DNA of 64,000 nucleotides from Halobacteriovorax sp. DA5. GTDB lineage: Bacteria > Bdellovibrionota > Bacteriovoracia > Bacteriovoracales > Bacteriovoracaceae. The position numbers and the translations under genes were made by a program. Below, one piece after another: positions 51,137-59,840 of the stretch. How positions within the stretch are numbered: position 1 is the stretch's first letter; the number at the start of each line of letters is the position of its first letter. Under the pieces are notes generated by a model, which did no database searches, was not told the DNA's origin, and worked only from the letters and a program-made list of their open reading frames with translations. The stretch lies in assembly GCF_002903145.1 (NCBI RefSeq), contig NZ_PPDJ01000002.1:62001-126000 (forward strand). The letters are read 5' to 3'.

Positions 51137-52069
51137 TTAAAGTAATTTGTAAGGTTTTAAGCGGTTTGTACGTAGCTTGTAAAAATGAGAAAAGTACATG
51201 ATGTATCCACATTTTAAGAAGCTTTCAACTTGCGTCTTTGCCTTGTATTCACCTGGGTTAACATTTAAACCACAAGTCCCGTCTTGATTAGGGCAGAACT
51301 CGATGAAGTCATAAGAAATTGGTTCCATGGCATCGATTAGAACACTTGCAATTTCTTTCATATCAATATCAGTTTCAAAACTAATATATGGGCACTCTTC
51401 TTGCGGAGTAATATGGCAAGTGAAGTAGTTATCATCTTTAATCGCATTTAAAGAATATCCGTAAGGATTGAAAACAAAATCATCTAGTTCAAATCCCGGA
51501 AGAATCTTATCAAGCTTTAATAAGTCTCTAATTTGATTTTTTGTCACATTCTCATCTGTAAGAAGTTTTCTTGCTTCACAAGAAATCTCATACATTAGAA
51601 GCTCATAAGTATGATCATCTGCTGAAGGAGTGTATTCTTGATCTAGGAAATAAATATAATTGTGATGGTCGTCGATATTTCCAAAACGAAGCGCTGTTCC
51701 ATTAAATTTATTTTCTAATAATTTTATATCATCCATAAAAGTTGAGTGCTGCATATGTGAGAAGTACTCATTCTTTCTTTGAAATATAAGTTGTTTAATT
51801 GAATCCTTGCCATATTCGCTTGTGAAGAAATCAATGGCCTGAATCAATGTCGTTTGTCCACAAGTGATGATAAGCATACGATCTTCCCAAACAAATAGGG
51901 AAGATTCTGAAAGTAGGAAAGCTTTCAGTTTGTCATTCTTTACACTAGATAGGATTGTCGCTTTCGCTTTTTCAACTAGCTGGGCCCAAAATGTATCAGG
52001 GATTTCTAGTAAGTTAAGGCCATCTTTAACGATAATTTCGGCCTTCTTTTCTGAACCTTCAAAAATCAT
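51137..52069 (-). CDS. Eukaryote-type S-adenosylmethionine decarboxylase proenzyme
   Basis: A protein of 310 residues that follows the human AMD1 layout, not E. coli SpeD. Residues of the eukaryotic enzyme can be placed: Glu4 and Glu7 in MIFEGSEKK; the autocleavage site LLSESSLF with cleavage between Glu55 and Ser56 (Ser becomes pyruvoyl); Cys70 in ITCGQTT; Phe200 and Ser206 in VFNPYGYSLNA; His219 in CHITPQ. The YISFETD block follows. It supplies the aminopropyl donor for SpeE. Human Glu247 position is Gln here, which is in the loop near the end of the HITP motif. The only likely start is the ATG at 52069. Confidence 0.9.
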   Translation of the reverse strand: MIFEGSEKKAEIIVKDGLNLLEIPDTFWAQLVEKAKATILSSVKNDKLKAFLLSESSLFVWEDRMLIITCGQTTLIQAIDFFTSEYGKDSIKQLIFQRKNEYFSHMQHSTFMDDIKLLENKFNGTALRFGNIDDHHNYIYFLDQEYTPSADDHTYELLMYEISCEARKLLTDENVTKNQIRDLLKLDKILPGFELDDFVFNPYGYSLNAIKDDNYFTCHITPQEECPYISFETDIDMKEIASVLIDAMEPISYDFIEFCPNQDGTCGLNVNPGEYKAKTQVESFLKCGYIMYFSHFYKLRTNRLKPYKLL

Positions 52070-52149
52070 AATTCATCCAATTTTAAATGCATTTATACCT
52101 GCTTACTTTACGCAAGTACTCAATATTACAACTAATTTTAATATCACAT

Positions 52150-52184
52150 CTTATTGCTTGTGGGCCCATCAGGCAAGTAATAAG
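52150..52184 (+). promoter_or_regulatory. Hairpin in the speD/regulator divergent region
   Basis: CTTATTGCTTG (52150-52160) pairs with CAAGTAATAAG (52174-52184), 11 pairs including one G-U possible only in + strand RNA, with a 13-base loop containing GGGCCC. It lies 115 bases before the ATG at 52299 and is not followed by a T run. Confidence 0.4.
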
Positions 52185-52298
52185 GAGCAAATGCGGCCAA
52201 TCATATAGATTTTATAGCCAATAATTTTGGGCAACAGCCTAAAGTTTTAACCAAATTTTACCGATTAATAACTGTATAGCATTAATGAGGGGATTATC

Positions 52299-54245
52299 AT
52301 GCTCGCCAGTTTTTCAGAATTTAAGTTCTTTCAGTCTTTCAGAATACCTGTAGAGGAAGCAGATAACCTACGTTTTCTTATTCAAAAAGAAGATGAAGTA
52401 GGACATCTAGAATATATCGATGATGCAAAGCTTGTTGATATTTCAATAACAGGTTTTGGCTTTAAAACTCATGAGAGAATATCTGTAGGAACGGAGCTTG
52501 AAGTTTCTTTGCAATTTAAGAAAAAGCATCTTGATCTTACGGGGCGAGTTGTTCGCGCTTTCTCGAATGTATTAGAAGACGAAGAAATTATCTACGGTGT
52601 TGAGTTAGATGTTGAAAAGGGAATTAATAAATTCCTCGAAAGCTATATCATGAGCTTCTCTTCAGAAAGACTTAAAGACTGTTTAATTCAATCAGCATTA
52701 AAAGAGCGCTACACAGATCCTAATGAAGGATTTGAAATGTTCTCTCTTTTACTTTCTCTATTTAAAGACATCACTCACTTTGGTGACAAAGAAGGGTTTC
52801 TTGATACTATGCTTGAAGAAGTTATCCGCATTTTAAATGCACAACGTTCTTCAATCTTTCTAATTAATCCAGATACAAATGAGCTTGAGGCCATTGCAGC
52901 GTTAGGGCTTGATAAGACTGGTTTAAAGTTTGATTACCGTCTAGGTGTTGCTGGATCTGTTTTTACAACAGGTGTTGCGCTAAATATTTGTACGGAAAGT
53001 GATGAGTCACGTTTTAATAATGCTTTTGATGAGCAAAATGGATTTACGACAAAGTCGATTATCTGTTATCCAATTCATAACCGCGAAGACAAAATTATTG
53101 GTGTCATTGAAGTAATTAATAAACGTAACGAAGACCGTTTTACAATTGAAGATGAAAAAACAATGAAGGTTCTCGCCCTTGTTTTCTCTTCAGTATTTCA
53201 TAGCTTTAACCCGATTTCGAATAATTCTAAAATTCGTAGGTTCTCAGCTCCGTATGATCGTCAGTATGCAATTATTGGAAACACAGCTGGTGTTAAGTCG
53301 ATGAGAAATTCAATCTCAAAACTTAAAGATCTAGATAGTCCTGTATTAATCACTGGAGAGAAAGGTGTTGGTAAAAATCTTTATGCAACTGTTTTACACT
53401 TTGAAGGTAAGCGCGGTCTGCATGAAGTTAATACAGTAAATTGTAAATTACAAGATATGCAAAAATTAGAGGCCCAGCTATTTGGTCCTGATGAAGAAAA
53501 ATGCGTTTTTTCAAAGACTCAAGGTGGAACAGTAGTTCTTAATCACATTGAGAACCTATCTTACGAATGGCAAGAGAGGCTTTTTGATGTTATTTCAAAT
53601 AGAGGAACTCCTGGTGGTATCGTAAGTATTGATTGTCGAATTATGGCAACTTCTATTAAGGATTTAGGAATTCTAACAGATGAAGGTTTATTTCACCGTG
53701 ATCTTTTTGAATTCTTATCACAAGCGCAAATTAATATTGACCCACTAAGACGTCGTGAAGATGATATTGAAATGCTTGTTGAGTATTTCTTAAAAGTTGA
53801 GTGCAAGAGACAAGGCCTACTTCTTAAGAGCTTCTCTAAGAAGGTTATGGAGCAAATTCTTCAGTACGACTGGCCAGGAAATGTTTACGAGCTAAAAAAA
53901 TGTATTGAAAGAGCTGTGCTATATCATCCGAAATCACATATTATCTCTGATATTGAAATCAATGATGGTGTATCACCTTTAGTTGATATCTCAATGAAGC
54001 AAAAACAGTTTGGTCAAATTGATCACGTAACGGATTTTACTTTACCTCTAAAAGATCGTCTTGCACTAGTTGAGCGTGAGATGATTCTTAATGAGATTAA
54101 GAGAAATTTTGGTAACAAATCTAAGGCCGCAAAAGAGATGGGAATTTCAAGAGAGGCACTTCGTAAGAAGCTAATTTTCTCTCAGGAAGTACTTGATGCT
54201 CTTGAGAGTCCAGCAGAAATTACGAAAGAAAAGAAAGTTGCTTAA
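52299..54245 (+). CDS. PilZ-GAF-AAA-Fis regulator with a degenerate sigma-54 domain
   Basis: A protein of 648 residues. Order: PilZ-like domain (about 15-110; VDISITGFGF and IYGVELDV), a GAF domain (about 160-300), a sigma-54-interaction-like AAA domain (about 325-555) and a Fis-type HTH (about 588-622; NKSKAAKEMGISREALRKKL). In the AAA domain the Walker A is GEKGVGKN (353-360), the Walker B is VVLNHIENL (412-420; family LFLDEI) and the GAFTGA loop after LFG is gone (396-410, PDEEKCVF). The LRRREDDI arginine region is kept. Sigma-54 activation is therefore unlikely; it probably binds DNA and responds to c-di-GMP and GAF ligands. Confidence 0.9.
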   Translation: MLASFSEFKFFQSFRIPVEEADNLRFLIQKEDEVGHLEYIDDAKLVDISITGFGFKTHERISVGTELEVSLQFKKKHLDLTGRVVRAFSNVLEDEEIIYGVELDVEKGINKFLESYIMSFSSERLKDCLIQSALKERYTDPNEGFEMFSLLLSLFKDITHFGDKEGFLDTMLEEVIRILNAQRSSIFLINPDTNELEAIAALGLDKTGLKFDYRLGVAGSVFTTGVALNICTESDESRFNNAFDEQNGFTTKSIICYPIHNREDKIIGVIEVINKRNEDRFTIEDEKTMKVLALVFSSVFHSFNPISNNSKIRRFSAPYDRQYAIIGNTAGVKSMRNSISKLKDLDSPVLITGEKGVGKNLYATVLHFEGKRGLHEVNTVNCKLQDMQKLEAQLFGPDEEKCVFSKTQGGTVVLNHIENLSYEWQERLFDVISNRGTPGGIVSIDCRIMATSIKDLGILTDEGLFHRDLFEFLSQAQINIDPLRRREDDIEMLVEYFLKVECKRQGLLLKSFSKKVMEQILQYDWPGNVYELKKCIERAVLYHPKSHIISDIEINDGVSPLVDISMKQKQFGQIDHVTDFTLPLKDRLALVEREMILNEIKRNFGNKSKAAKEMGISREALRKKLIFSQEVLDALESPAEITKEKKVA

Positions 54246-54265
54246 ACTTAGTAATAGTAGAAATA

Positions 54266-54293
54266 AAAAGGCCTCGTAATGCGAGGCTTTTTT
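54266..54293. terminator. Bidirectional terminator, GCCTCG type
   Basis: AAAAAGGCCTCG, then TAAT, then GCGAGGCTTTTTT (54266-54293): a 6-bp GC core (54271-54276 with 54282-54287) flanked by A and T runs. Third of a set with 23571 and 42239. Confidence 0.88.
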
Positions 54294-54301
54294 ATTATAA
54301 T

Positions 54302-55873
54302 TTATAGTTCAATAATAGGTTTCCATTCAAGCCAATCTTTATCGGCCTTTTTATGAATTCTAAAATAGTCTTTTTTACGCTGTGAAAATTTCTCTGGGGT
54401 TGCAAACTCAACTCCACCCGATAAAAGCGTTTCTAGTGATTGTGTGCTGATCTTTGCGCCTGAAAATAATCCGAATTCAACATCAACTCCACTTACATTC
54501 CAAAACTTTGTCTCTTCTTTCAAAAGTCTGTGGTATGGAGAATTCACAAAGATGTCTGCGATAACATTCTTAGCGCGTGTATTAAGTCTTACGTCTGTAA
54601 TAACTCCCACTTGAATGCCACGATAATAAACACCTTGGCCTTTTGCTAGAGAGTTTCGACGATCACTATAAAGGCTGAGTCTTTGTCCATATTTATTATG
54701 AACTTCTTTGAGTGGAGCTTGTTTCAAGGCCTTAAATCTATCAGTTTCTTTACTCTTTCTATATCTTGAGCGACTGATATCAACAGCTATATAATTTCCT
54801 GTAAGTGCATCTAGTGACTCAATCCCACTAAGAGAAATTTTTGGTTTAACTTCCCAAAACTGTGCACCTTTAACAACAACTTTTTCAAACTCTTTCTTTA
54901 TATTGGCCTGTACTGTTAGTGTTGATTTATTACGATCAACTTTTGAGCCTGTCACATAACCAATAATGATACTTCTAAATTTAATAGGTGTTTTAATCTT
55001 TGAAACAGCACTTCCCAGTGGGAACTCTATTGAAATTTCTTTACCTGGAATTGTTTCTTCGTACGATGAGTAGAGTTTATAGCTCTTTTCGAAGTTTTCT
55101 TTTAAGATTGTTTCATCATCACTTTCAAAATTAACAAATGAAATTCCTCCTCTTACAAGAGAAGCTAAGGATTCAGTTCTAACTTTTACTCCAGCAAGTG
55201 AAGCATCAACACTTATTCCGCTAACATTGTAAAACCTAGATGTTGAGTGAATAAGATTTTGGTAACGATCTTCAATGAAAACAGTAATATCAACACCATC
55301 TCTTTCCATATCCAGATCATAGCCTGTTACTTCACCAACTTGAATCTTGTTATAGTAAATAGGTGAGCCTATTGAGATAGGGCCAAGTTTGTCGGCGTTT
55401 AGCTTGATATAGATACCATCTTTTCTAAGACTTCTTGGTGTTTCATTTAGGGCATCAAATCTTCTAATGAACTTGCCTTTAGCTGGATGCATGTTGATAA
55501 ATTTACCACTAATAATTGTGCTTAAGCCTGAGATACCTGAAAGATTAACCGTTGGGCTTACTAGCCAGAACTTTGTATCCTTTGAAAGATACTCACGCAT
55601 GCGTGGATTCATCTCAACATGAACGGCAACACTTGTAAGGTTTTCATTTAGTTCCGTATCTTTTACACGTCCTACAATTGTTCCTTTATAGATAATTGTC
55701 GTTTTACCTGGAATGATCCCATCAGCATTTCTGAAGTTGATTGTGATATATGAGCCACGGGCCATTAAGTTTGTATACAAAAGCCAGATTCCAATAGAAA
55801 CCGCAGCAACAGGAAAAAACCATATTGGATTTATTCCTTTTTTGTTAACAACTTGAGGTTTTGCATTACTCAT
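54302..55873 (-). CDS. pqiB: PqiB-like MCE-domain lipid transport protein
   Basis: A protein of 523 residues (E. coli PqiB is 546). An N-terminal membrane anchor (about 20-38) is followed by three MCE repeats, each with the pattern ...G......G..VG.V....L.......V...., and with recurring FW-VSP/FWNVSG.SV..L.SG segments (FWLVSPTVNLSG, FYNVSGISVDAS, FWEVKPKISLSG, FWNVSGVDVEFG). MCE proteins form tubes that carry lipids between membranes. The ATG at 55873 follows AAGGAAAG. It overlaps the second pqiA gene by 8 bases. No pqiC lipoprotein follows. Confidence 0.92.
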   Translation of the reverse strand: MSNAKPQVVNKKGINPIWFFPVAAVSIGIWLLYTNLMARGSYITINFRNADGIIPGKTTIIYKGTIVGRVKDTELNENLTSVAVHVEMNPRMREYLSKDTKFWLVSPTVNLSGISGLSTIISGKFINMHPAKGKFIRRFDALNETPRSLRKDGIYIKLNADKLGPISIGSPIYYNKIQVGEVTGYDLDMERDGVDITVFIEDRYQNLIHSTSRFYNVSGISVDASLAGVKVRTESLASLVRGGISFVNFESDDETILKENFEKSYKLYSSYEETIPGKEISIEFPLGSAVSKIKTPIKFRSIIIGYVTGSKVDRNKSTLTVQANIKKEFEKVVVKGAQFWEVKPKISLSGIESLDALTGNYIAVDISRSRYRKSKETDRFKALKQAPLKEVHNKYGQRLSLYSDRRNSLAKGQGVYYRGIQVGVITDVRLNTRAKNVIADIFVNSPYHRLLKEETKFWNVSGVDVEFGLFSGAKISTQSLETLLSGGVEFATPEKFSQRKKDYFRIHKKADKDWLEWKPIIEL

Positions 55874-56462
55874 ATCTTTCCTTATCATCCCAGATTAATC
55901 TAGTGTCCACTTCGTTTGAGGCCAGGATGGTTAGTATTACAACTGCTGTAAAGTAGAGCACTGCGGGCTCTGCCTTTATTTGAGAAATGAATTCAACATT
56001 AACAAGAATAACGAGTAGGGCGATGACAAAGATATCAAGCATAGACCATTTTCCAACGATATGAACAACTCGATATAACTTTGTTAACTTCTTCTTTTTT
56101 CTCTCATCTAAAGTATTTATATTATCAATGATATACCAAAGTGAAATGATTTTAAATATTGGGACAATTATACTTGCCGCAAAAACAATCATGGCAATGG
56201 GATACATTTTTAAATTGATTAAGTTTATGACACCACCAAGAATTGTTCTTGGTGTACCTCTGTTAAATGTAAGAACGGTCATCATGGGAAGTAGATTCGC
56301 TGGAATATAAAGCGCGATGGCCGCAATTAAATAGGCCTTACAACGTGAGATCCCATCATAGTTTCGAAGCTCGATCTTTGCTCCACATCGTGTACATGTA
56401 AGAATAGAATTTACTTTCTGACACTTCGGGCACAGGGCCTTTTGATGATCAATTCCTCTCAT
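55866..56462 (-). CDS. PqiA-domain membrane protein (second half)
   Basis: A protein of 198 residues from the ATG at 56462 (AGAGG just upstream). It begins with a zinc ribbon, C-P-K-C...C-T-R-C, then four hydrophobic helices with family marks LPMMTVLTFN, KIISLWYIID and WSMLDIFVIALLV. It is the second of two tandem PqiA-like halves; E. coli PqiA carries both in one chain of about 417. It overlaps the first half (by 14 bases) and pqiB (by 8 bases). Confidence 0.88.
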   Translation of the reverse strand: MRGIDHQKALCPKCQKVNSILTCTRCGAKIELRNYDGISRCKAYLIAAIALYIPANLLPMMTVLTFNRGTPRTILGGVINLINLKMYPIAMIVFAASIIVPIFKIISLWYIIDNINTLDERKKKKLTKLYRVVHIVGKWSMLDIFVIALLVILVNVEFISQIKAEPAVLYFTAVVILTILASNEVDTRLIWDDKERYE

Positions 56463-57111
56463 AAAGCCTCTTCCATAATTCATCAAAATGAGTAACCGAT
56501 TGAAGTAGAATGTTATTAACCATGAGGAGGATTAAGCTCAGAGTCCCAATTGTGAGCTCAACATCTGAGCGGTCGACCATTTTGGATACGGTAACAATAA
56601 TCCCCATAAAGTAAACATCAACCATAGACCACTCATGTGAAGGTGCAAGGTACTTCAAAAGAGGCCTACCAATATTTCGATTAATAAATTTGTTTTTAAA
56701 AATTATTGATAAATATACAAGTAGTCTAAAGAGTGGAATAAGGATAGCGAAGAGAACCACGGAGATTGCTATTGGCCAATAAGCTTTAGTGGCAAATGCG
56801 AAGACTGACTGATAAGTCGATGTTTCTAAATTACTACCTGCCATATGAATTTTTAATACTGGTAGAAAGAATGCCGGATAAAATAAGAGAAGGCCTGAGA
56901 TTGTAAGAACTCTTACCATGCGAATCGTGCTATCTCCGCGGTAAAGAGTGTAGCCACAACAGTGGCAAACGGCCTTTTGTCTCGGGGCGATTAATTCAAA
57001 TTCATAAAGTTCATCACAGTCAGGACAGAGGATTAATTTTGAATTATCCTTTAGCGTTTCCTCATCAATTGGAAGAGACGTTTTGTCTGTGTCGTCTAGA
57101 ATTATGGCCAT
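56449..57111 (-). CDS. pqiA: PqiA-domain membrane protein (first half)
   Basis: A protein of 220 residues: cysteine ribbon C-P-D-C...C-H-C-C near the start, four hydrophobic helices, and the PqiA marks FFLPVLKI, LVYLSIIFK and EWSMVDVYFMGIIVTVSKMVD. First gene of the three-gene pqiA-pqiA-pqiB unit. It likely forms a membrane complex that feeds lipid to the MCE tube. Confidence 0.88.
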   Translation of the reverse strand: MAIILDDTDKTSLPIDEETLKDNSKLILCPDCDELYEFELIAPRQKAVCHCCGYTLYRGDSTIRMVRVLTISGLLLFYPAFFLPVLKIHMAGSNLETSTYQSVFAFATKAYWPIAISVVLFAILIPLFRLLVYLSIIFKNKFINRNIGRPLLKYLAPSHEWSMVDVYFMGIIVTVSKMVDRSDVELTIGTLSLILLMVNNILLQSVTHFDELWKRLYERN

Positions 57112-57169
57112 ACTAATATTAGGCCATAAATTACTGATATTTTTAAGAGAGCAAACCTTGCACTATGGA

Positions 57170-58066
57170 CTAAAAGGCCTTGTGAGAATCAATTAACTTA
57201 CCATTGAGGTAGTGTTGGCATGAGCCATCTGTGCGAAGTTCAATATAGCCATGTATAAGCTTTGGCGGCTCATCCGATTCTTCAATACCTGACTCATCTA
57301 AGCTGGCATCAGTACTTCCTAGTGCTGCAGCACGGACACCTGCAGTCATGGCCGTGGCATTATCATAGAGGTTTTCGATGGTTTTAGAATCGTAGAAGCT
57401 TAAAGTTCGCTTCTTTTCACCACCACCAAGTTGTGGATACATAATTGATTCAACAGATTTTGAATTAGTATGTTTTAATCCTATAAGGTGCCCTAGCTCG
57501 TGTAGGATGACTGAAGGCATGTCGTAAAACGAATTGGTCATTTCTGTATTATCGAAAGTAAACCAGTAGTCACGAAGATTAACGATAATATCACCGTGAA
57601 CCATTCGAAGGTAATCACCTTTGTGTTCAGCAAAGTATGAAGTAATGGCCAGAACGCCATAGCCAACTTCTGGGTACCAGTCTTGAGTGATATAAATTCC
57701 GACTTCGCCGTCATAGAAGTCATTTAGATTTGAAGAAGGTGTGCGCGAAGCCGCTTGCCCGTGGCCAAGAACAAAGTAGTCTCTCTTTGAGTCTGCATCA
57801 TTCCATGCCTTTTGCATCTCTTCCATTAGATCATATTCTAGGTAATCGCCATCATCTTCGGCCGCTAGAGGCAGACTATCTGATCCACGATCCAGCTCAT
57901 TTATAATATTGAAGTCATTGTGAACTTTTACTGTTAAAGGCAGGGCAGAGGCATTCCAACGAAGGGGTAATGCTGCTAGGGATGGGCCTTTTTCTGGCTC
58001 AGCAACACACGAGATTGTAGCGGTACAAAAACACGCTAATAGAAAAGTTGATTTTAAAAAATTCAT
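57170..58066 (-). CDS. Matrixin-type zinc metalloprotease, probable lipoprotein
   Basis: A protein of 298 residues with a signal ending TATISC (Cys20 a possible lipidation site, though the lipobox is imperfect). The protease motif is HELGHLIGLKH at 189-199 with a Met-turn Met at 209 (ESIMYP). A short C-terminal extension carries an acidic segment and a late Cys. It shares the fold with the matrixin at 11642 but has no C-terminal membrane helix. Substrate unknown. Two terminator-like hairpins lie between it and the transaldolase gene upstream. Confidence 0.86.
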   Translation of the reverse strand: MNFLKSTFLLACFCTATISCVAEPEKGPSLAALPLRWNASALPLTVKVHNDFNIINELDRGSDSLPLAAEDDGDYLEYDLMEEMQKAWNDADSKRDYFVLGHGQAASRTPSSNLNDFYDGEVGIYITQDWYPEVGYGVLAITSYFAEHKGDYLRMVHGDIIVNLRDYWFTFDNTEMTNSFYDMPSVILHELGHLIGLKHTNSKSVESIMYPQLGGGEKKRTLSFYDSKTIENLYDNATAMTAGVRAAALGSTDASLDESGIEESDEPPKLIHGYIELRTDGSCQHYLNGKLIDSHKAF

Positions 58067-58081
58067 CCCAAACCTTTACCA

Positions 58082-58103
58082 AAAATAAAAGAGCGAAACG
58101 CTC
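58082..58103 (-). terminator. Intrinsic terminator in front of the matrixin gene
   Basis: GAGCG (58091-58095), AAA loop, CGCTC (58099-58103). On the - strand it is followed by TTTTATTTTT. It sits 16 bases upstream of the matrixin start, so it could serve as a second terminator of the transaldolase gene or as an attenuator. Confidence 0.6.
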
Positions 58104-58162
58104 GGATATGTGCTGGTAAGCACTATTTTAATAGATATCGGTCTGTGGGAATTTAAATTTAG

Positions 58163-58196
58163 AAAAAATAAAGAAACGGGGAGCATAACTCCCCGT
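58163..58196 (-). terminator. Intrinsic terminator of the transaldolase-like gene
   Basis: ACGGGGAG (58176-58183) pairs with CTCCCCGT (58189-58196) over a 5-base loop; TTCTTTATTTTTT follows on the - strand. Confidence 0.85.
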
Positions 58197-58244
58197 AATC
58201 ACAAATATTATTTATAGATATTCTTTAGATGTGATAACTGCTGA

Positions 58245-58889
58245 TTATTTCTGTGACTTCGCGTGATCGGCCAGAAATTGTGCCAGTCCTTTTTCAGTCA
58301 GTGGGTGAGCGAAAAGTGACTTGATTACACCAAATGGCATTGTTGCGACGTCTGCACCTACCATTGAGCAGTGCTTAACGTGATCAGCGTGGCGAACTGA
58401 AGCAGCTAGTACTTCTGTTTCAAATCCATAGATATCATACATATGGCGAATTTCTTGGATTAGAGTCATTCCATCTGCACCGATATCATCTAGTCTTCCG
58501 ATGAATGGAGAAATATAAGTTGCACCATTTTTAGCTGCTAGTAATGCTTGGTTTGAGCTAAAGCATAGAGTTACGTTTGTTTTGATTCCGTTCTCGCTGA
58601 ACCATTTACATGCAGCAATTCCATCTTCAGTTAGGGGAAGTTTAATGACGATATTGCTGTGAATTTTAGCAAGCTCGCTTCCTTCCTTAATCATACCTTC
58701 TTTGTCAGTTGCAATAACTTCAGCTGAAATAGGCCCGTCGATAATTTCACAAATATCTTTGATAACATCAACTTGTGAGCGTCCTGTTTTAGCAATGATT
58801 GATGGGTTAGTTGTTACACCATCAATGATGCCCCATTTTGCTGCTTCTTTGATTTCGTTAATATCACCTGTATCGATAAAAAATTGCAT
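58245..58889 (-). CDS. Transaldolase / fructose-6-phosphate aldolase family protein
   Basis: A protein of 214 residues, matching the short transaldolase (TalC/MipB, FSA) group: [29 protein letters not shown], the Schiff-base Lys in [38 protein letters not shown] and ASVRHADHV. It moves three-carbon units in the pentose phosphate pathway, or acts as a dihydroxyacetone aldolase. The Gly-Arg-Leu-Asp-Asp segment is usual for the transaldolase side. Alone in its unit. Confidence 0.93.
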   Translation of the reverse strand: MQFFIDTGDINEIKEAAKWGIIDGVTTNPSIIAKTGRSQVDVIKDICEIIDGPISAEVIATDKEGMIKEGSELAKIHSNIVIKLPLTEDGIAACKWFSENGIKTNVTLCFSSNQALLAAKNGATYISPFIGRLDDIGADGMTLIQEIRHMYDIYGFETEVLAASVRHADHVKHCSMVGADVATMPFGVIKSLFAHPLTEKGLAQFLADHAKSQK

Positions 58890-58990
58890 TCTTTGCTCCT
58901 AAGGGAAATGTAAAAATTAACTAGTGAAATTTATCATGGGCAGGGGTAATGGACAAGTTTTCTGCCTCTTTTAGTAAAGACGTTTTGCGC

Positions 58991-58996
58991 TATAAT
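58991..58996 (+). promoter_or_regulatory. Candidate -10 box (TATAAT) for a leaderless mRNA
   Basis: A perfect TATAAT ends 6 bases before the ATG at 59003. A start of transcription about 7 bases downstream would fall at the ATG. No good -35 is seen. Confidence 0.3.
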
Positions 58997-59002
58997 GAAC
59001 AT

Positions 59003-59836
59003 ATGAGATTAATACTTCTAGTATTTTCATTGATTATTGCCCAAGCTCAGGTCGTGGCCAACGCTGATGGTTTTATCATCAAAAAAGATGATGTTCGCAA
59101 TAAGAATATAAAAAAGGACTATAACGCCTACGAAAATTATATTAACGATCATGGCTTTGATACTTTCTATGATCCAAGTGTCGATTATTCAAAATTTTCA
59201 GGACGTGTGACAGATAAGGATCCATCTTCAACAGTTTTTAAAATTCAGGTCGAGTCTCGAAATGTTAAATTTCTAAAACCATCTGATACAGTCTTTTTTA
59301 ATGTTGCAAGAAATATGGATAATGATCGCTGTAAAGGACATGTGCGCTCTAGTGAAGATAAGTATATAACAATCTATGCTAAAGACCTTGAAGACTGTTG
59401 GGGTGAAAATTCGTCTTTAAGAAGAGGTACAATTCTTGTTTTTGAAAGCAAGATGCTCTCGGCCCGAATCAAGGAAGCATCACGCTATCGCTTGTCTCTT
59501 CTTGCTAAGAAGAGAGATTTTACATTTCAGTTGAATGACGTGAATAAATTTGTCTGGGGATTTTCTCAAAAGCAAGTTGAAGTAGCGGCCGATTATGATA
59601 AGCAAATTCTTGAGCTTCAAAGAAAGAAAGACGAGGCCTTAAATTTACTACTTTCAAAAAAGAACGATCAAGTTCGTCTGCAGGCTGAACTCATTTATAA
59701 ATTGGATAAACTTGATCAAGACCTTAACTTTTACCGCGTTGAAAAAGATGAGCTCTACACTGATCGCTGGCATCTTGATAAGGATGCAGGCCTGCCTGTT
59801 TATGACAGACCAGTTCCAATTAAAAACTCTTATTAA
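59003..59836 (+). CDS. Secreted protein of unknown function with C-terminal coiled coil
   Basis: A protein of 277 residues from the ATG at 59003, where a signal peptide begins (MRLILLVFSLIIAQAQVVANA). An in-frame ATG 18 codons earlier would put a charged segment before the signal and is less likely. A central beta-rich domain with three Cys (DRCKGHV, LEDCWG) is followed by a charged coiled coil (about 200-250). Ends YDRPVPIKNSY. No family recognised. It may have its own promoter, a TATAAT just before the start. Confidence 0.6.
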   Translation: MRLILLVFSLIIAQAQVVANADGFIIKKDDVRNKNIKKDYNAYENYINDHGFDTFYDPSVDYSKFSGRVTDKDPSSTVFKIQVESRNVKFLKPSDTVFFNVARNMDNDRCKGHVRSSEDKYITIYAKDLEDCWGENSSLRRGTILVFESKMLSARIKEASRYRLSLLAKKRDFTFQLNDVNKFVWGFSQKQVEVAADYDKQILELQRKKDEALNLLLSKKNDQVRLQAELIYKLDKLDQDLNFYRVEKDELYTDRWHLDKDAGLPVYDRPVPIKNSY

Positions 59837-59840
59837 TATT

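Noticed and set aside
58949..59002. An earlier start for the secreted coiled-coil protein
   Set aside because: It would add 18 charged residues before the signal peptide, and the AGGGG before it is too close to the ATG.
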